Shown here: positions 1 to 10,513 of the stretch, piece by piece
Position numbering within the stretch: the first letter of the stretch is position 1
Layout of the letters: every line of letters starts with the position of its first letter
Assembly: GCF_007747995.1 (NCBI RefSeq)
Contig: NZ_CP036276.1
Location: forward strand, 371,001 to 435,000
DNA: 64,000 nt
Direction of reading: 5' to 3'
Source: Symmachiella dynata
GTDB lineage: Bacteria; Planctomycetota; Planctomycetia; Planctomycetales; Planctomycetaceae
The notes under the pieces: generated by a model
Databases searched by the model: none
The model's input: the letters and a program-made list of their open reading frames with translations, nothing else
What the model was told of the DNA's origin: nothing
Made by a program: the position numbers and the translations under genes

Positions 1-65
1 TTGCGCCGGTTATGCCCGACTTGACGTCTCTTGCCTAGATTGACATTCGCGGCTGTCCCGAAACG

Positions 66-370
66 ATGACGATCGCAGTCCCATTACGATCGCAATGGGC
101 GGTCAACGTAACCCAGGGCGTCGCTGCGCTTTGCCCTGGGCTGACATGTTATGGCTCCGTCGGGGCGAGATCAGCGACCACTCGACGGTACCAAGTGTAT
201 TTATGCCTTTGGCCGCTATTGCACCTCAATCGAGGCCCCAACGGGGCCACACAAGTCAGCCCAGGGCAAGGGTGCGTGAGCGAAGCGAACGCCCCGCCGC
301 CCTGGGTTTGGATGGCCGTAGAGCGATTTAGCCCTGAAAGGGCGACACAATTCATTGGCTTAAACAACGC
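66..370. repeat. Planctomycete-type dispersed GC-rich repeat, two inverted copies
   Basis: Two arms, about 111-166 and 235-307, are diverged reverse complements of one unit. Each carries an internal hairpin whose stem is CCCAGGGC / GCCCTGGG (112-119 with 133-140 in the first), followed by a GGCTGACWTGT-like stretch and a GCCCC...GGGGC mini-hairpin. The segment after arm 2 holds a further module around AGCCCTGAAAGGGC. Open frames run through it on both strands, but they are typical spurious translations of this repeat and I do not call them genes. Nothing else is seen in 1-537 apart from the start region of the next gene. Assignment to a phylum-wide repeat family is from memory; the inverted arrangement is read directly. 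Confidence 0.7.
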
Positions 371-537
371 CAAATTTCGCCGCCGTCCAGGGATTCATTC
401 GCGAGACACGAATTGAGATCGCTCGGCCGATTTGCTACGCTCAGCACAGCAATCGCAGGTTTTCCCGGACTGAGATGTTCTAGAACCGGGACCGTGTTTA
501 GAGACCGTTGCGAATTGACCCGGCGGGAGCGAGTCCG

Positions 538-885
538 ATGAGTGACGAAAAAACGATCTTCAAAAAAATCATTGATAAAGAGATTCCAGCAGACATCGTT
601 TTCGAAGATGACCTCTGCTTGGCATTTCGCGACGTCAATCCACAAGCACCCACGCACGTGCTGGTGATCCCTAAACAGGAGATTCCTTCCGTCGCGGATT
701 TAGCAGATAGCGACGCCGCCTTGGCGGGTCACTTGCTGTTGGTAGCCCGCGACGTGGCAAAACAGTTAGAATTGGACAGTGGATTTCGTCTGGTGGTCAA
801 CAACGGTCCCGGAGCAGGCCAAACAGTGGATCATCTGCACATCCATATTCTGGGAGGTCGCAGCTTGGTTTGGCCGCCCGGATAA
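538..885 (+). CDS. hinT: HIT-family nucleotide hydrolase (HinT-like)
   Basis: A 115-residue histidine-triad protein, the usual size of HinT/PKCI-type purine nucleoside phosphoramidases, which hydrolyse AMP-N or AMP-lysine bonds in the cytoplasm. The catalytic triad HLHIH is at residues 99-103, just after the NNGPGAGQTVDHLH stretch typical of the family; the N-terminal FKKIIDKEIPAD is the classic HIT start. The frame is open from a TTG at 508, but the ATG at 538 is chosen because GGGAG lies 8 bases upstream and it gives the family N-terminus. It is a stand-alone gene between the upstream repeat and a gene with its own ribosome site. The physiological substrate cannot be told from sequence. Confidence 0.93.
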   Translation: MSDEKTIFKKIIDKEIPADIVFEDDLCLAFRDVNPQAPTHVLVIPKQEIPSVADLADSDAALAGHLLLVARDVAKQLELDSGFRLVVNNGPGAGQTVDHLHIHILGGRSLVWPPG

Positions 886-1006
886 ATCCGCACGGTGAAA
901 TTGCTCGCTGAGGAATAGAACCGTACTTCGTTTCACTGATTAGATCCTACCCCCGTTGATATTCGCCTTTGCAAAGACATCGCTCATGAATTTTAAGGAA
1001 CACCGC

Positions 1007-2029
1007 ATGCGATCGACTAAACCTCTGATTGCCTTTGTTGTCATGGCCGCCATGGGAACGTTGTTGTGGGCCGGAGCCGAGGGGGACGTTCCTTCGGGAG
1101 AGCGGATGATTGCCGCCGCCACCAAATTTGAGAACTCTCTCAATGCCAAACAGCGCAGCAAAGCGGAGTTTCAATTCGACGACGAGGAACGCTTGAACTG
1201 GCATTTCATTCCCCGCGAGCGGAAAGGTCTTCCGCTGAAAGACCTGGAAGGGGAGGCACTCAAGGCGGCTCACAACCTGATTCAATCGGGCCTGTCGGAT
1301 GCCGGTTATACGCAGGCACTGGATGTAATGAGCCTCGAAGAGGTGGTCTACCTGCTTGAACAAGGGGACCGGCAAGAACGTCGCGAACGCCGCGACCCGG
1401 ACAAGTATTATCTGAGCCTGTTCGGTAAGCCGAACCCGCAAGGGAAATGGGGCTGGCGACTGGAAGGGCATCACCTGTCGTTGAATTTTGTCGTCCAAGA
1501 TGGCAATGTCGTCTCGAGTACACCGGAGTTCTTTGGCGCCAATCCTGGCTACATCAGTGCCGGACCGGGACGGGAAATTCGTGTGTTGGCGGCCGAAGAA
1601 GATTTCGCACGGCAAATCGTCAACATCAGCACTCCGCAGCAGCTAAAAACAATCTGGATCAGTGAAAAGGCGGACAGAGACATCCGGGGCGCTGGCGAAT
1701 CGCAACCGGTGGTCACCGATCCGATTGGCTTAGCCTATCGCGACATGAGTGACGAACAACAAAAACTATTATCCGCACTGCTCAGCGAATATCTGCGGAA
1801 CATGCCGCAAGACATTTCGCAGCAGCGGCACGCGGAATTGAAGGCGGCCGGTTTAGACGACATTACTCTCGCTTGGTGGGGCGGTCGCGAACGGAACGAA
1901 CCGCACGCGTACCGGTTGCAGGGACCGACCTTTATTGTCGAATACAACAACACCCAAAACTCCGCCAATCACATTCATTCCATCTGGCGCAACCTCAGCG
2001 GCGATTTCGATGTCGCCCGCAATCAGTAA
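1007..2029 (+). CDS. DUF3500-family secreted protein
   Basis: A 340-residue protein with an N-terminal signal-like segment (RSTK then a hydrophobic run ending near WAGAEG). The body resembles the DUF3500 family: the RKGLPL motif, a region LSLFGKP..GKWGWRLEGHHLSLNF, and the C-terminal half with HAYRLQGPTFIVEYNNTQNS and HIHSIWR. Function is unknown for the family; the conserved His-rich motifs suggest metal or ligand binding, which is inference. The ATG at 1007 is preferred over those at 956 and 986 because AAGGAA lies 7 bases upstream and the signal segment then starts correctly. No operon partner is evident. Confidence 0.82.
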   Translation: MRSTKPLIAFVVMAAMGTLLWAGAEGDVPSGERMIAAATKFENSLNAKQRSKAEFQFDDEERLNWHFIPRERKGLPLKDLEGEALKAAHNLIQSGLSDAGYTQALDVMSLEEVVYLLEQGDRQERRERRDPDKYYLSLFGKPNPQGKWGWRLEGHHLSLNFVVQDGNVVSSTPEFFGANPGYISAGPGREIRVLAAEEDFARQIVNISTPQQLKTIWISEKADRDIRGAGESQPVVTDPIGLAYRDMSDEQQKLLSALLSEYLRNMPQDISQQRHAELKAAGLDDITLAWWGGRERNEPHAYRLQGPTFIVEYNNTQNSANHIHSIWRNLSGDFDVARNQ

Positions 2030-2174
2030 ATGATTCCGGTCAAGGTTACGCCGTCTGCAGCCGCAATCACAAAAGAGTTTTTAACCACGAAAAGAACGGT
2101 GATTCGTCGTCCGTGCTACTAACATCCAAAATCTTTTCGCCATTCCCGGCTTTTGAGTTTGCCTCTAACAGATA

Positions 2175-2314
2175 AACCACGAAAGACGCGAAATACACGA
2201 AAAAAAGACAGAGGAAACGACATAGACTTGCGGCGCTGAAGTAGAACTTAAAAAACAAAACTTGGATGAAAATAACTTAGGTTCTTTTTCGAGTGTTTCG
2301 TTTTTTTCGAGGTT
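2175..2314. repeat. Imperfect inverted repeat of CACGAAA motifs
   Basis: 2175-2207 (AACCACGAAAGACGCGAAAT onwards) and 2284-2314 are near-reverse complements, both built from CGAAA units. This resembles the dispersed CACGAAA repeats seen in many planctomycete and verrucomicrobial genomes (recalled, not searched). A further partial motif, TTTAACCACGAAAAG, sits near 2079-2094. The element lies in the 402-base gap between the DUF3500 gene and the aminotransferase gene; nothing else is recognised in that gap. It is AT-richer than its surroundings. Confidence 0.6.
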
Positions 2315-2431
2315 CAGTTTTTTTGCTGACATTGCGGTAGCAGGCCACACCGGATGTTTAACGGCTCTTATTCCCTAATCGAACGTCATCCCTTAAGGCT
2401 CACACGTTCGTGTTTTTCATGAGGTCGACCG

Positions 2432-3799
2432 ATGAGTCAAGTCGTCAGCAGTGCGTTGGAACAAGAGTACCGCGATGCGTTTCCGGAATCGGCAAAGCAT
2501 TTTCAGCAAGGCCGTGAGACGTTTCCCAGCGGCGTGACGCATGATGCGCGGTATCTAGAACCGTTTCCTGTCTATGTCCATTCGGCTGCGGGATCGCGCA
2601 AGCAAACCGTCGAAGGTCGTGAATTGGTCGATTATTGGATGGGGCACGGATCGATGTTGTTGGGGCATAGCCACCCGGCCGTCGTCGCTGCCGTCCAAAA
2701 ACAAGCGGCGCTTGGCACGCACTATGGTGCCTGTCACGAATCAGAAATGCGCTGGGCGGAATGGGTCATCAAACTTGTTCCTTCGGCCCAGCGGGTGCGA
2801 TTCGTCAACAGCGGCACCGAAGCGACATTGATGGCACTTCGTGTCTCTCGCATCGTCAGCGGCAAAACGAAGGTGATCAAATTCGCCGGCCATTTTCACG
2901 GTTGGCATGATGGTTTGATCCCCGGCGCGGATGCTCCGCACGATACCGGTAGCTACGCCATGCCGGGTGTGACCGATAGCGTGATGGGCGACTTGGTGAT
3001 TGTGCCGCCCAACAATTTGGCTGCCTTAGAACAGGCCATTGACGAGCACGACCCGGCTTGCGTGTTTGTCGAAGCGACCGGCGGGCACTTCGGGGCTGTT
3101 CCCGTACGGGGCGAGTTTCTCCGCGGCTTGCGCGAATTGACCGAGCGTAAGGGGGTGATCCTGGTCTGCGACGAAGTGATCACCGGGTTTCGTGTGCATC
3201 CCAGTGGAGCACAGGGGTATTACGAATTTGTGCCCGACCTGACAACGATGGCCAAAATCCTCGCCGGCGGACTCCCCGGCGGCGCGCTGGCCGGCCGTGC
3301 GGACTTAATGGCGGCGCTGGAATTCGACAATCCGCACGGCAAAAAAATGAAGCACCCCGGCACGTTCAACGGCAATCCGCTTTCCGCCGCAGCCGGGATT
3401 GCTGCTTTGGAAATCGTCTCCACCGGCGAGCCTTGCACGCATGCCAACGAGGTCGCACGACGGCTCCGTACGGAGATCAACGAGGTCTTCGCCCGCAAGA
3501 ATGCGCCGTGGGTGGCGTATGGAGAATTTTCGGCCGTCAATATCTTGCCGAACTACACGGGTCCCCGCCCCGAGAGCGACGATTTCATTCCGCACGACAA
3601 CCAGTTGGAAAAACTGGACATCAGCTTTGATCGCAGGCTCTCCAGCGCCTTCCGCATGGCGTTGTTGCTCAATGGCGTTGACTTTTTCGGCTGGAAAGCC
3701 ATGACTTCAGCAGCGCATAGCGACGAGGACATCCAACAAACCGTCGCTGCCTTCGACCACATGATCGACCGCCTCCGCGACGAAGGCCTGTCGGAGTAG
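2432..3799 (+). CDS. Class-III PLP aminotransferase, glutamate-1-semialdehyde aminomutase-like
   Basis: 455 residues; closest in motif content to glutamate-1-semialdehyde 2,1-aminomutase (HemL) and related class-III aminotransferases. Visible features: the substrate-loop NSGTEATLMALR, the PLP-clamping HGWHDG, the cofactor aspartate in DEVITGFR, the Schiff-base lysine in TMAKILAGGLPGGALAG, and the HPGTFNGNPLSAAAG segment. It is slightly longer than typical HemL (about 430), with an unusual FFGWKAMTSAAHSDEDI tail, so it may be a paralogue acting on another amino/keto substrate rather than the tetrapyrrole enzyme. ATG at 2432 is supported by GAGG 7 bases upstream. No tetrapyrrole gene is adjacent, so a haem role is not supported by context. 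Confidence 0.85.
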   Translation: MSQVVSSALEQEYRDAFPESAKHFQQGRETFPSGVTHDARYLEPFPVYVHSAAGSRKQTVEGRELVDYWMGHGSMLLGHSHPAVVAAVQKQAALGTHYGACHESEMRWAEWVIKLVPSAQRVRFVNSGTEATLMALRVSRIVSGKTKVIKFAGHFHGWHDGLIPGADAPHDTGSYAMPGVTDSVMGDLVIVPPNNLAALEQAIDEHDPACVFVEATGGHFGAVPVRGEFLRGLRELTERKGVILVCDEVITGFRVHPSGAQGYYEFVPDLTTMAKILAGGLPGGALAGRADLMAALEFDNPHGKKMKHPGTFNGNPLSAAAGIAALEIVSTGEPCTHANEVARRLRTEINEVFARKNAPWVAYGEFSAVNILPNYTGPRPESDDFIPHDNQLEKLDISFDRRLSSAFRMALLLNGVDFFGWKAMTSAAHSDEDIQQTVAAFDHMIDRLRDEGLSE

Positions 3800-3824
3800 C
3801 TTCAACGATCTCACCACATAGATC

Positions 3825-3903
3825 GTAGGGCAGGCTCCCGCCTGCCGGATGATACGTTGGACGTGGCTTGGCAAATCCGGCGGCAGGCGGGAGCCTGCCC
3901 TAC
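3825..3903. repeat. Inverted repeat of the GTAGGGCAGGCTCCCGCCTG type
   Basis: Arms 3825-3847 and 3881-3903 are perfect reverse complements, separated by 33 bases. They sit between two co-directional genes. The transcript would form a very strong stem, so it could end transcription or protect mRNA, but no T-run follows. The sequence matches a dispersed planctomycete repeat that I recall; its copy number here cannot be counted. Confidence 0.7.
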
Positions 3904-3968
3904 TTACTTACAACTTGTAGAAGCATACTAAACTTTGCGTGAACGCTATCGGAAACCATGAGGCTGTG

Positions 3969-5123
3969 ATGTTTATTGAGGGACGCCGTTACGATACCGG
4001 AGAGCCGGTCCGCATTTCGATTGATCAGGGGCGGATTGCCACCATCGAACCCGCGCGCCCAACCGGCCCCATTGAAGAGTGGCCGTATGTCGCACCGGGG
4101 ATGTTTGATTTACAGATCAACGGCCATGGGGGCATCTGGTATTCGCAACCGGGACTGACTGCCGAAGATATCATCGGCACGCTGATACCGCATTTCGCGC
4201 ACGGTGTTACGCGGATATTTCCGACGTTGATCACCAACTCATTCGAGAATCTAGCTTCCGGGTTCACAGCAATTCGCCAAGCTTGTGAACAAGAAGCGTG
4301 GGTTGCGGAAATGGCCCCCGGTTGCCATTTGGAGGGTCCGTACATTTCGCGCGAAGATGGACCGCGCGGGGCGCATGGTTTGGAGTATGTCCGCGACGCC
4401 GATTGGGATGAGTTTTCTCGCCTGCAAGAGATCTCCGGCAACCGCATTAAACTCTTAACCTTGGCACCCGAAGTACCCGGCGCGATTGAGTTGATTCGCC
4501 GTGCGGTCAAATCGGGTGTGACTGTCTCCATTGGGCATACGGCGGCCACACCGGAGGACATTCGCGCCGCTGCCGATGCCGGCGCTACGCTGAGCACGCA
4601 TTTGGGCAATGGTGCCCACGGCATGCTGCGGCGGCATCCTAATTATATCTGGGAGCAACTGGCCGAAGACCGCCTGCATACCAGTATCATCTGCGACGGA
4701 CATCACCTGCCCGCCAGTGTGGTGAAGACGATTCTCCGCGTGAAGTCGCCCCAGCGGACGATTCTGACCTGCGATGCGGCCGGCTTAGCGGGATGCCCGC
4801 CGGGTGAGTATCGTAATGCGGGCGTTGACGTCGAAGTTTTGGCCGATGGCCGGATTGTGATTGCCGGACAGGATCAACTGCTCGCCGGTTCCACTCTTTG
4901 TACCGATGCCTGTGTTGCCAACGCTATGCGTCTGGGCGGCGTATCTTTGAAAGAGGCGATCGATATGGCGGGACGAGTCCCCGCGCGGTTGGTGGGGCTG
5001 GAAACGATCGAACTTCTGCCCGGTTCTCGAGCAGACTTGATCACGTTCCACGTTTCGCCTGAGTCAAATTGCCTGGACATCCGTGCAACATTGTTTGGTG
5101 GTGAATACCGGCATGGCGGCTGA
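3969..5123 (+). CDS. nagA: N-acetylglucosamine-6-phosphate deacetylase-like amidohydrolase
   Basis: 384 residues of the amidohydrolase superfamily, NagA branch: removes acetate from GlcNAc-6-P to give glucosamine-6-P in amino-sugar catabolism and peptidoglycan recycling. Motifs read: DLQINGHGG near residue 47, the metal-binding glutamate in GCHLEGPYIS, the histidines in SIGHTAA and LSTHLGNGAHG, CDGHHLP, and the catalytic aspartate in CDAAGLAG, followed by LAGSTLCTD. The GHG and GNG variants differ from the QxNG/FNAM of textbook NagA, so substrate preference may differ. A GTG at 3939 is also in frame but lacks a ribosome site; the ATG at 3969 has GAGG just upstream. No other amino-sugar gene adjoins it. 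Confidence 0.85.
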   Translation: MFIEGRRYDTGEPVRISIDQGRIATIEPARPTGPIEEWPYVAPGMFDLQINGHGGIWYSQPGLTAEDIIGTLIPHFAHGVTRIFPTLITNSFENLASGFTAIRQACEQEAWVAEMAPGCHLEGPYISREDGPRGAHGLEYVRDADWDEFSRLQEISGNRIKLLTLAPEVPGAIELIRRAVKSGVTVSIGHTAATPEDIRAAADAGATLSTHLGNGAHGMLRRHPNYIWEQLAEDRLHTSIICDGHHLPASVVKTILRVKSPQRTILTCDAAGLAGCPPGEYRNAGVDVEVLADGRIVIAGQDQLLAGSTLCTDACVANAMRLGGVSLKEAIDMAGRVPARLVGLETIELLPGSRADLITFHVSPESNCLDIRATLFGGEYRHGG

Positions 5124-5491
5124 TGCCAGCCGGTGGAGCGAGGAAAACTCATTTCGGCACAGTCCTTGCTGGTTTTCCCTACCGTGCGCAAGGATACACT
5201 TGAACATCGTTCGGGAGATGATATCATCAAATTAGGGAAATTTCGTAGCCTCGTGCTGCCTCTTCCCGTACCATGGAAAAGTGCACGCAGCCCGAAATCC
5301 GACTGAGAGGCCAGTACTCAGGAGAAACAGGCTGAATACTTTTGGGAGAATTGTCGCAGCGTGAATCGACCATCAGCTTAAGGAATCGTGGGAGGGGCAA
5401 CCGAAGACCGCTATGTTTCGCGTGAAATCCTTGTGGTGCCCTCATTCGTCGCCCCCGTGGACAGACAACAGCCTGAACTCGTAACAATCTC
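5124..5491. other. Intergenic gap with a perfect 12-base palindrome
   Basis: 368 bases between nagA and the kinase gene. The only structure I see is the perfect palindrome GATGATATCATC at 5217-5228, a possible operator or restriction-type site. A short open frame on the minus strand across 5227-5493 has no ribosome site and no recognisable composition. Confidence 0.4.
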
Positions 5492-6976
5492 ATGCGTTTA
5501 ACCTCCGTCGATAACCTAGGCCATCAATTGGTTCGCTTGGAGTTCGTCACTCAGTCCGAACTCGCGGCCTGCATGGCTCAATTGCGCGGCAACGGCAGCA
5601 CGCCGGAGGATCTGTTAAGGCTGTTGGAACGCAAACAGCACGTGACGTCTTACCAAGTGGGCAAGATTTTGCGGGGCGAAATCGATTTTCTCGTGCAAGG
5701 GCGGTACACACTGATGTACCGCAATGGGGCGGGAAGTTTCGCACGCGTGTTTCGTGCCAAAGCCCGTGACACGGGCGAGATGGTCGGCATCAAATTGCTC
5801 AGGCAGCGATACGTACAAGACCCCGGAAGCGTCGCCGAATTTCATCGCGAAGCGCAATTGGGCAAGACGATGAAGCATCCCAACATCGTGCCGATTTACG
5901 ATGTGGGGCGAAACGGCGACCACCATTATTTCTCGATGGAGTTCATCGAGGGGGGAAACCTCCGCGAGTTGATGCGGATTCGCAAAAAGCTTTCAGTCGC
6001 CGACGCCACGCGTTCGACGCTCGACATGGCCAGTGGTTTGGAATACGCCCTGGGCCGCGGCTTCACACACCGCGACCTGAAAATGACCAACGTCCTGCTG
6101 AGCAGTAAAGGGGTCGCCAAGTTAGTCGACTTCGGATTGGCGGGCGGGGATTTGCATTTGCACCACGAACCGGGCGAGAGTTCAGCGCGGGCCTTGGAGT
6201 ATGCTACGCTAGAAAAATCAACGGGTGTTCCGCCCAACGATCCCCGTAGCGACCTATTTTTTCTGGGTGCGATTTATTACGAATTGCTCACCGGCGTTCC
6301 CGCCTTTGGCCGCGCACGCGAGCGGTCCGACCGGGCTCAAGTCAGCCGCTATCGCGACGTCCGTCCGATTACTGCCATCGATTCGACATTACCCGGCGCG
6401 GTGGTTGATATTGTCAACAAAATGTTGCAGTACAATCCCAAGGCACGCTACCAAACTCCCACGGCATTGATCAGCGATTTACGCAGTGCACAGCGCGAAT
6501 TGGGAGACAGCAGTAGTCCAGACGTACCGTCGCAGCCATCCAACAAGCAGCGTAAGCGGCGGCGTGACAGCGAAATGCGGACGGTGATGTGCATCGAGGA
6601 TCGCTCGAAACAGCAAAATGACTTGCGAAGCTATTTCTCGAAACATGGTTTTCGCGTGCTGATGCTCAACGATCTGCAGCGCGGGTTAAATCGCTTGTCG
6701 ACGGCGCCTCCCGACTGCATGGTGATCATGGCCGAATCGGTCGGCAGCGGTGCCCTAGAGGGCTTCCAAGAAGCGGCTCGGTTGCGAAACGGTTCCCCGA
6801 TGGTCACTGTTTTGGTGCTACCGGAAAACCAAGCCGATCAAAAAGCGGAAATCGACATCACGCCAACCGAACAGGTCCTGGTGCAGCCGGTCACCCTCCG
6901 CGAACTGCGCACCTGCATCAAAACCGGTTTAGACGCCGCCAGCAGCAACGGCAAATCCGGCCCGGAACGTAACTGA
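5492..6976 (+). CDS. Ser/Thr protein kinase with C-terminal pseudo-receiver domain
   Basis: 494 residues, three parts. Residues 1-65 form a helical N-terminal module (LVRLEFVTQSELAACMAQL ... LERKQHVTSYQVGKILRGE) that I associate with planctomycete kinases. Residues about 72-335 are a eukaryote-like kinase: loop NGAGSFARV, ATP lysine K101 in GIKLL, glutamate E120, HRDLKMTN at 193-200 and DFG at 213-215, so it should be active. After a basic linker (KQRKRRRD), residues about 362-480 resemble a response-regulator receiver (VMCIEDRS ... PPDCMVIMAES ... VLVQPVTLRELRTCI), but the phosphoacceptor aspartate position is Met. No transmembrane segment is seen, so it is probably cytoplasmic. The ATG has no strong ribosome site. 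Confidence 0.88.
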   Translation: MRLTSVDNLGHQLVRLEFVTQSELAACMAQLRGNGSTPEDLLRLLERKQHVTSYQVGKILRGEIDFLVQGRYTLMYRNGAGSFARVFRAKARDTGEMVGIKLLRQRYVQDPGSVAEFHREAQLGKTMKHPNIVPIYDVGRNGDHHYFSMEFIEGGNLRELMRIRKKLSVADATRSTLDMASGLEYALGRGFTHRDLKMTNVLLSSKGVAKLVDFGLAGGDLHLHHEPGESSARALEYATLEKSTGVPPNDPRSDLFFLGAIYYELLTGVPAFGRARERSDRAQVSRYRDVRPITAIDSTLPGAVVDIVNKMLQYNPKARYQTPTALISDLRSAQRELGDSSSPDVPSQPSNKQRKRRRDSEMRTVMCIEDRSKQQNDLRSYFSKHGFRVLMLNDLQRGLNRLSTAPPDCMVIMAESVGSGALEGFQEAARLRNGSPMVTVLVLPENQADQKAEIDITPTEQVLVQPVTLRELRTCIKTGLDAASSNGKSGPERN

Positions 6977-7031
6977 GCGGTCCGGCGTTACGGCGGCCAT
7001 TAAATGCGCCAGAATTCGCTGGTTAGCGGTT

Positions 7032-7874
7032 TCAGACTTGTTGACGCCAAGTATCGAGTGCAACCTCTGAAACTGCTCTAACGATAGCTGCTGTGTCGCA
7101 TGCGTACAGGTCTGCGCAATTGAACACGCCGATTTCCAACAGCCGATACGCACCTTGGTCTGTTCTGCAAATATCAGCCACCCAGACACGCTCCGGTTGA
7201 TACGCGGATGAGGCGATGATTTCCGCTAACTCCAAGGCTTTCGGGTCAATCGTCGCTTTGGGAGCAAACTTTTCAGAGTCAATATATTCTGAACCGGTAA
7301 CGATGGTCTGATCCGCAATGATGAACCGCCACTCAGCGACGATCGATTTTGGCGAACTGACGACAACCAGGGCATTGGCAGGGACATCATAAAAGCCCAT
7401 CAACTCCATGTCGGCATCAAACGTAGTTGTCGAAGTAATTTGGCCAGTGAACAGCTTTAACGGGGAATCAGGACGAACGAAAATCTTATCGTCGCGTCCC
7501 AGTGTGCCGAATAAGAATTCACGGCACCGCCGGAGTTCACCGAATGGCAGCATGATGTAGTCATTATTGAGGAGGTGTTCCCCAAAATGGCAATAATAGG
7601 AGGAGCATGCAAAGTTTTCGAAGGTTGCGAAAACACCTGGCTTCCAAAGTCGTTCGCGTGAAATTCGTGACACGATTTCAATGTCACCGTGGACGACGGC
7701 GCACGCATCTTGAGGAAAAATCTCACGATACGAACAGCCTTCGTCATCCCAGTTGTAGCCGGCCTTCGGATCGTGAATCAGTTTTACTTCGTGGCCTTGC
7801 GCGCGAATGTCGGCAATCAATTGGTCTCGATAATGATCAAAGAGCCCCGCATCGATAACCCAGCCGACGTTCAT
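7032..7874 (-). CDS. ATP-grasp domain protein of the R2K type
   Basis: About 280 residues resembling the R2K/DUF4343 branch of ATP-grasp ligases: a pre-ATP-grasp N-terminal part with VGWVIDAGLF and VVHGDIE, then NDYIMLPFGEL, DDKIFVRPDSPLKLFTGQI, EWRFIIADQTIVTGSEYID, VWVADICRTDQGAYRLLEIGVFNCADLYACD. The last element holds the acidic and Asn metal/ATP ligands. Families of this kind join carboxylates to amines or occur in peptide-modification and phage settings; the substrate is unknown. ATG at 7874 is preferred because it gives the family start (NVGWVIDA); a GTG at 7922 is in frame. It lies 116 bases downstream of the glucan phosphorylase on the same strand, but a functional link is not evident. 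Confidence 0.7.
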   Translation of the reverse strand: MNVGWVIDAGLFDHYRDQLIADIRAQGHEVKLIHDPKAGYNWDDEGCSYREIFPQDACAVVHGDIEIVSRISRERLWKPGVFATFENFACSSYYCHFGEHLLNNDYIMLPFGELRRCREFLFGTLGRDDKIFVRPDSPLKLFTGQITSTTTFDADMELMGFYDVPANALVVVSSPKSIVAEWRFIIADQTIVTGSEYIDSEKFAPKATIDPKALELAEIIASSAYQPERVWVADICRTDQGAYRLLEIGVFNCADLYACDTAAIVRAVSEVALDTWRQQV

Positions 7875-7990
7875 TTGTCGTTTTGACTCCGGAGGAACGC
7901 ATACACCTACAAACCGGCGCACTGGAGAAGAGGGCCCGCCGATTCAGCAGCGAGCCCCATCTCTGTGATGTCACCAACAAGCGCTGGTTG

Positions 7991-10135
<2,145 letters not shown>

Positions 10136-10513
10136 GAATTTCGCCGTCTCGTCTTCGTTTTATGATGCCGACACGCATCGAAGTGCGCGCCGCGCGGAAC
10201 GACCAATGTACGGAATATAGCCGCGTGGATGTGGTTTAATGAATCACGCCGCGACAAGCAATACGAACCGATCAGACTCAGGGGCAGTCCCCAACATCTC
10301 TCGCGGTCGCGCGTCTTTCCAAAGTGGCGGAATCGCCTGCAGATCGAAAATCCACATCCGCCGCAGAGTATAGCGAATGGAAGCGTCTGCTCGAAGCCTA
10401 GACCAATCGCAGCCCGTCAAACACAGCAATTGCCGTCGCGCAGATTGGCCAGCTTGCCGGGTTTGACTTAGACTTGGGACTTGTTGCCGAAAATGTGCGA
10501 CAACCAGTGCGAC
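10136..10513. other. Intergenic gap between glgP and nuoD
   Basis: 378 bases. It must hold the end of the nuo transcript and any promoter for glgP. I see no convincing gene, terminator hairpin with a T-run, or repeat. Short open frames across 10229-10471 (+) and 10244-10429 (-) look non-coding. Confidence 0.5.

Noticed and set aside
66..416. Open frames on both strands inside the first repeat
   Set aside because: They are low-quality translations of a GC-rich hairpin repeat, with no ribosome site or family match.
947..1615. 222-codon open frame on the minus strand
   Set aside because: It lies fully opposite the DUF3500 gene and has no motif; the plus-strand gene has signal and family motifs.
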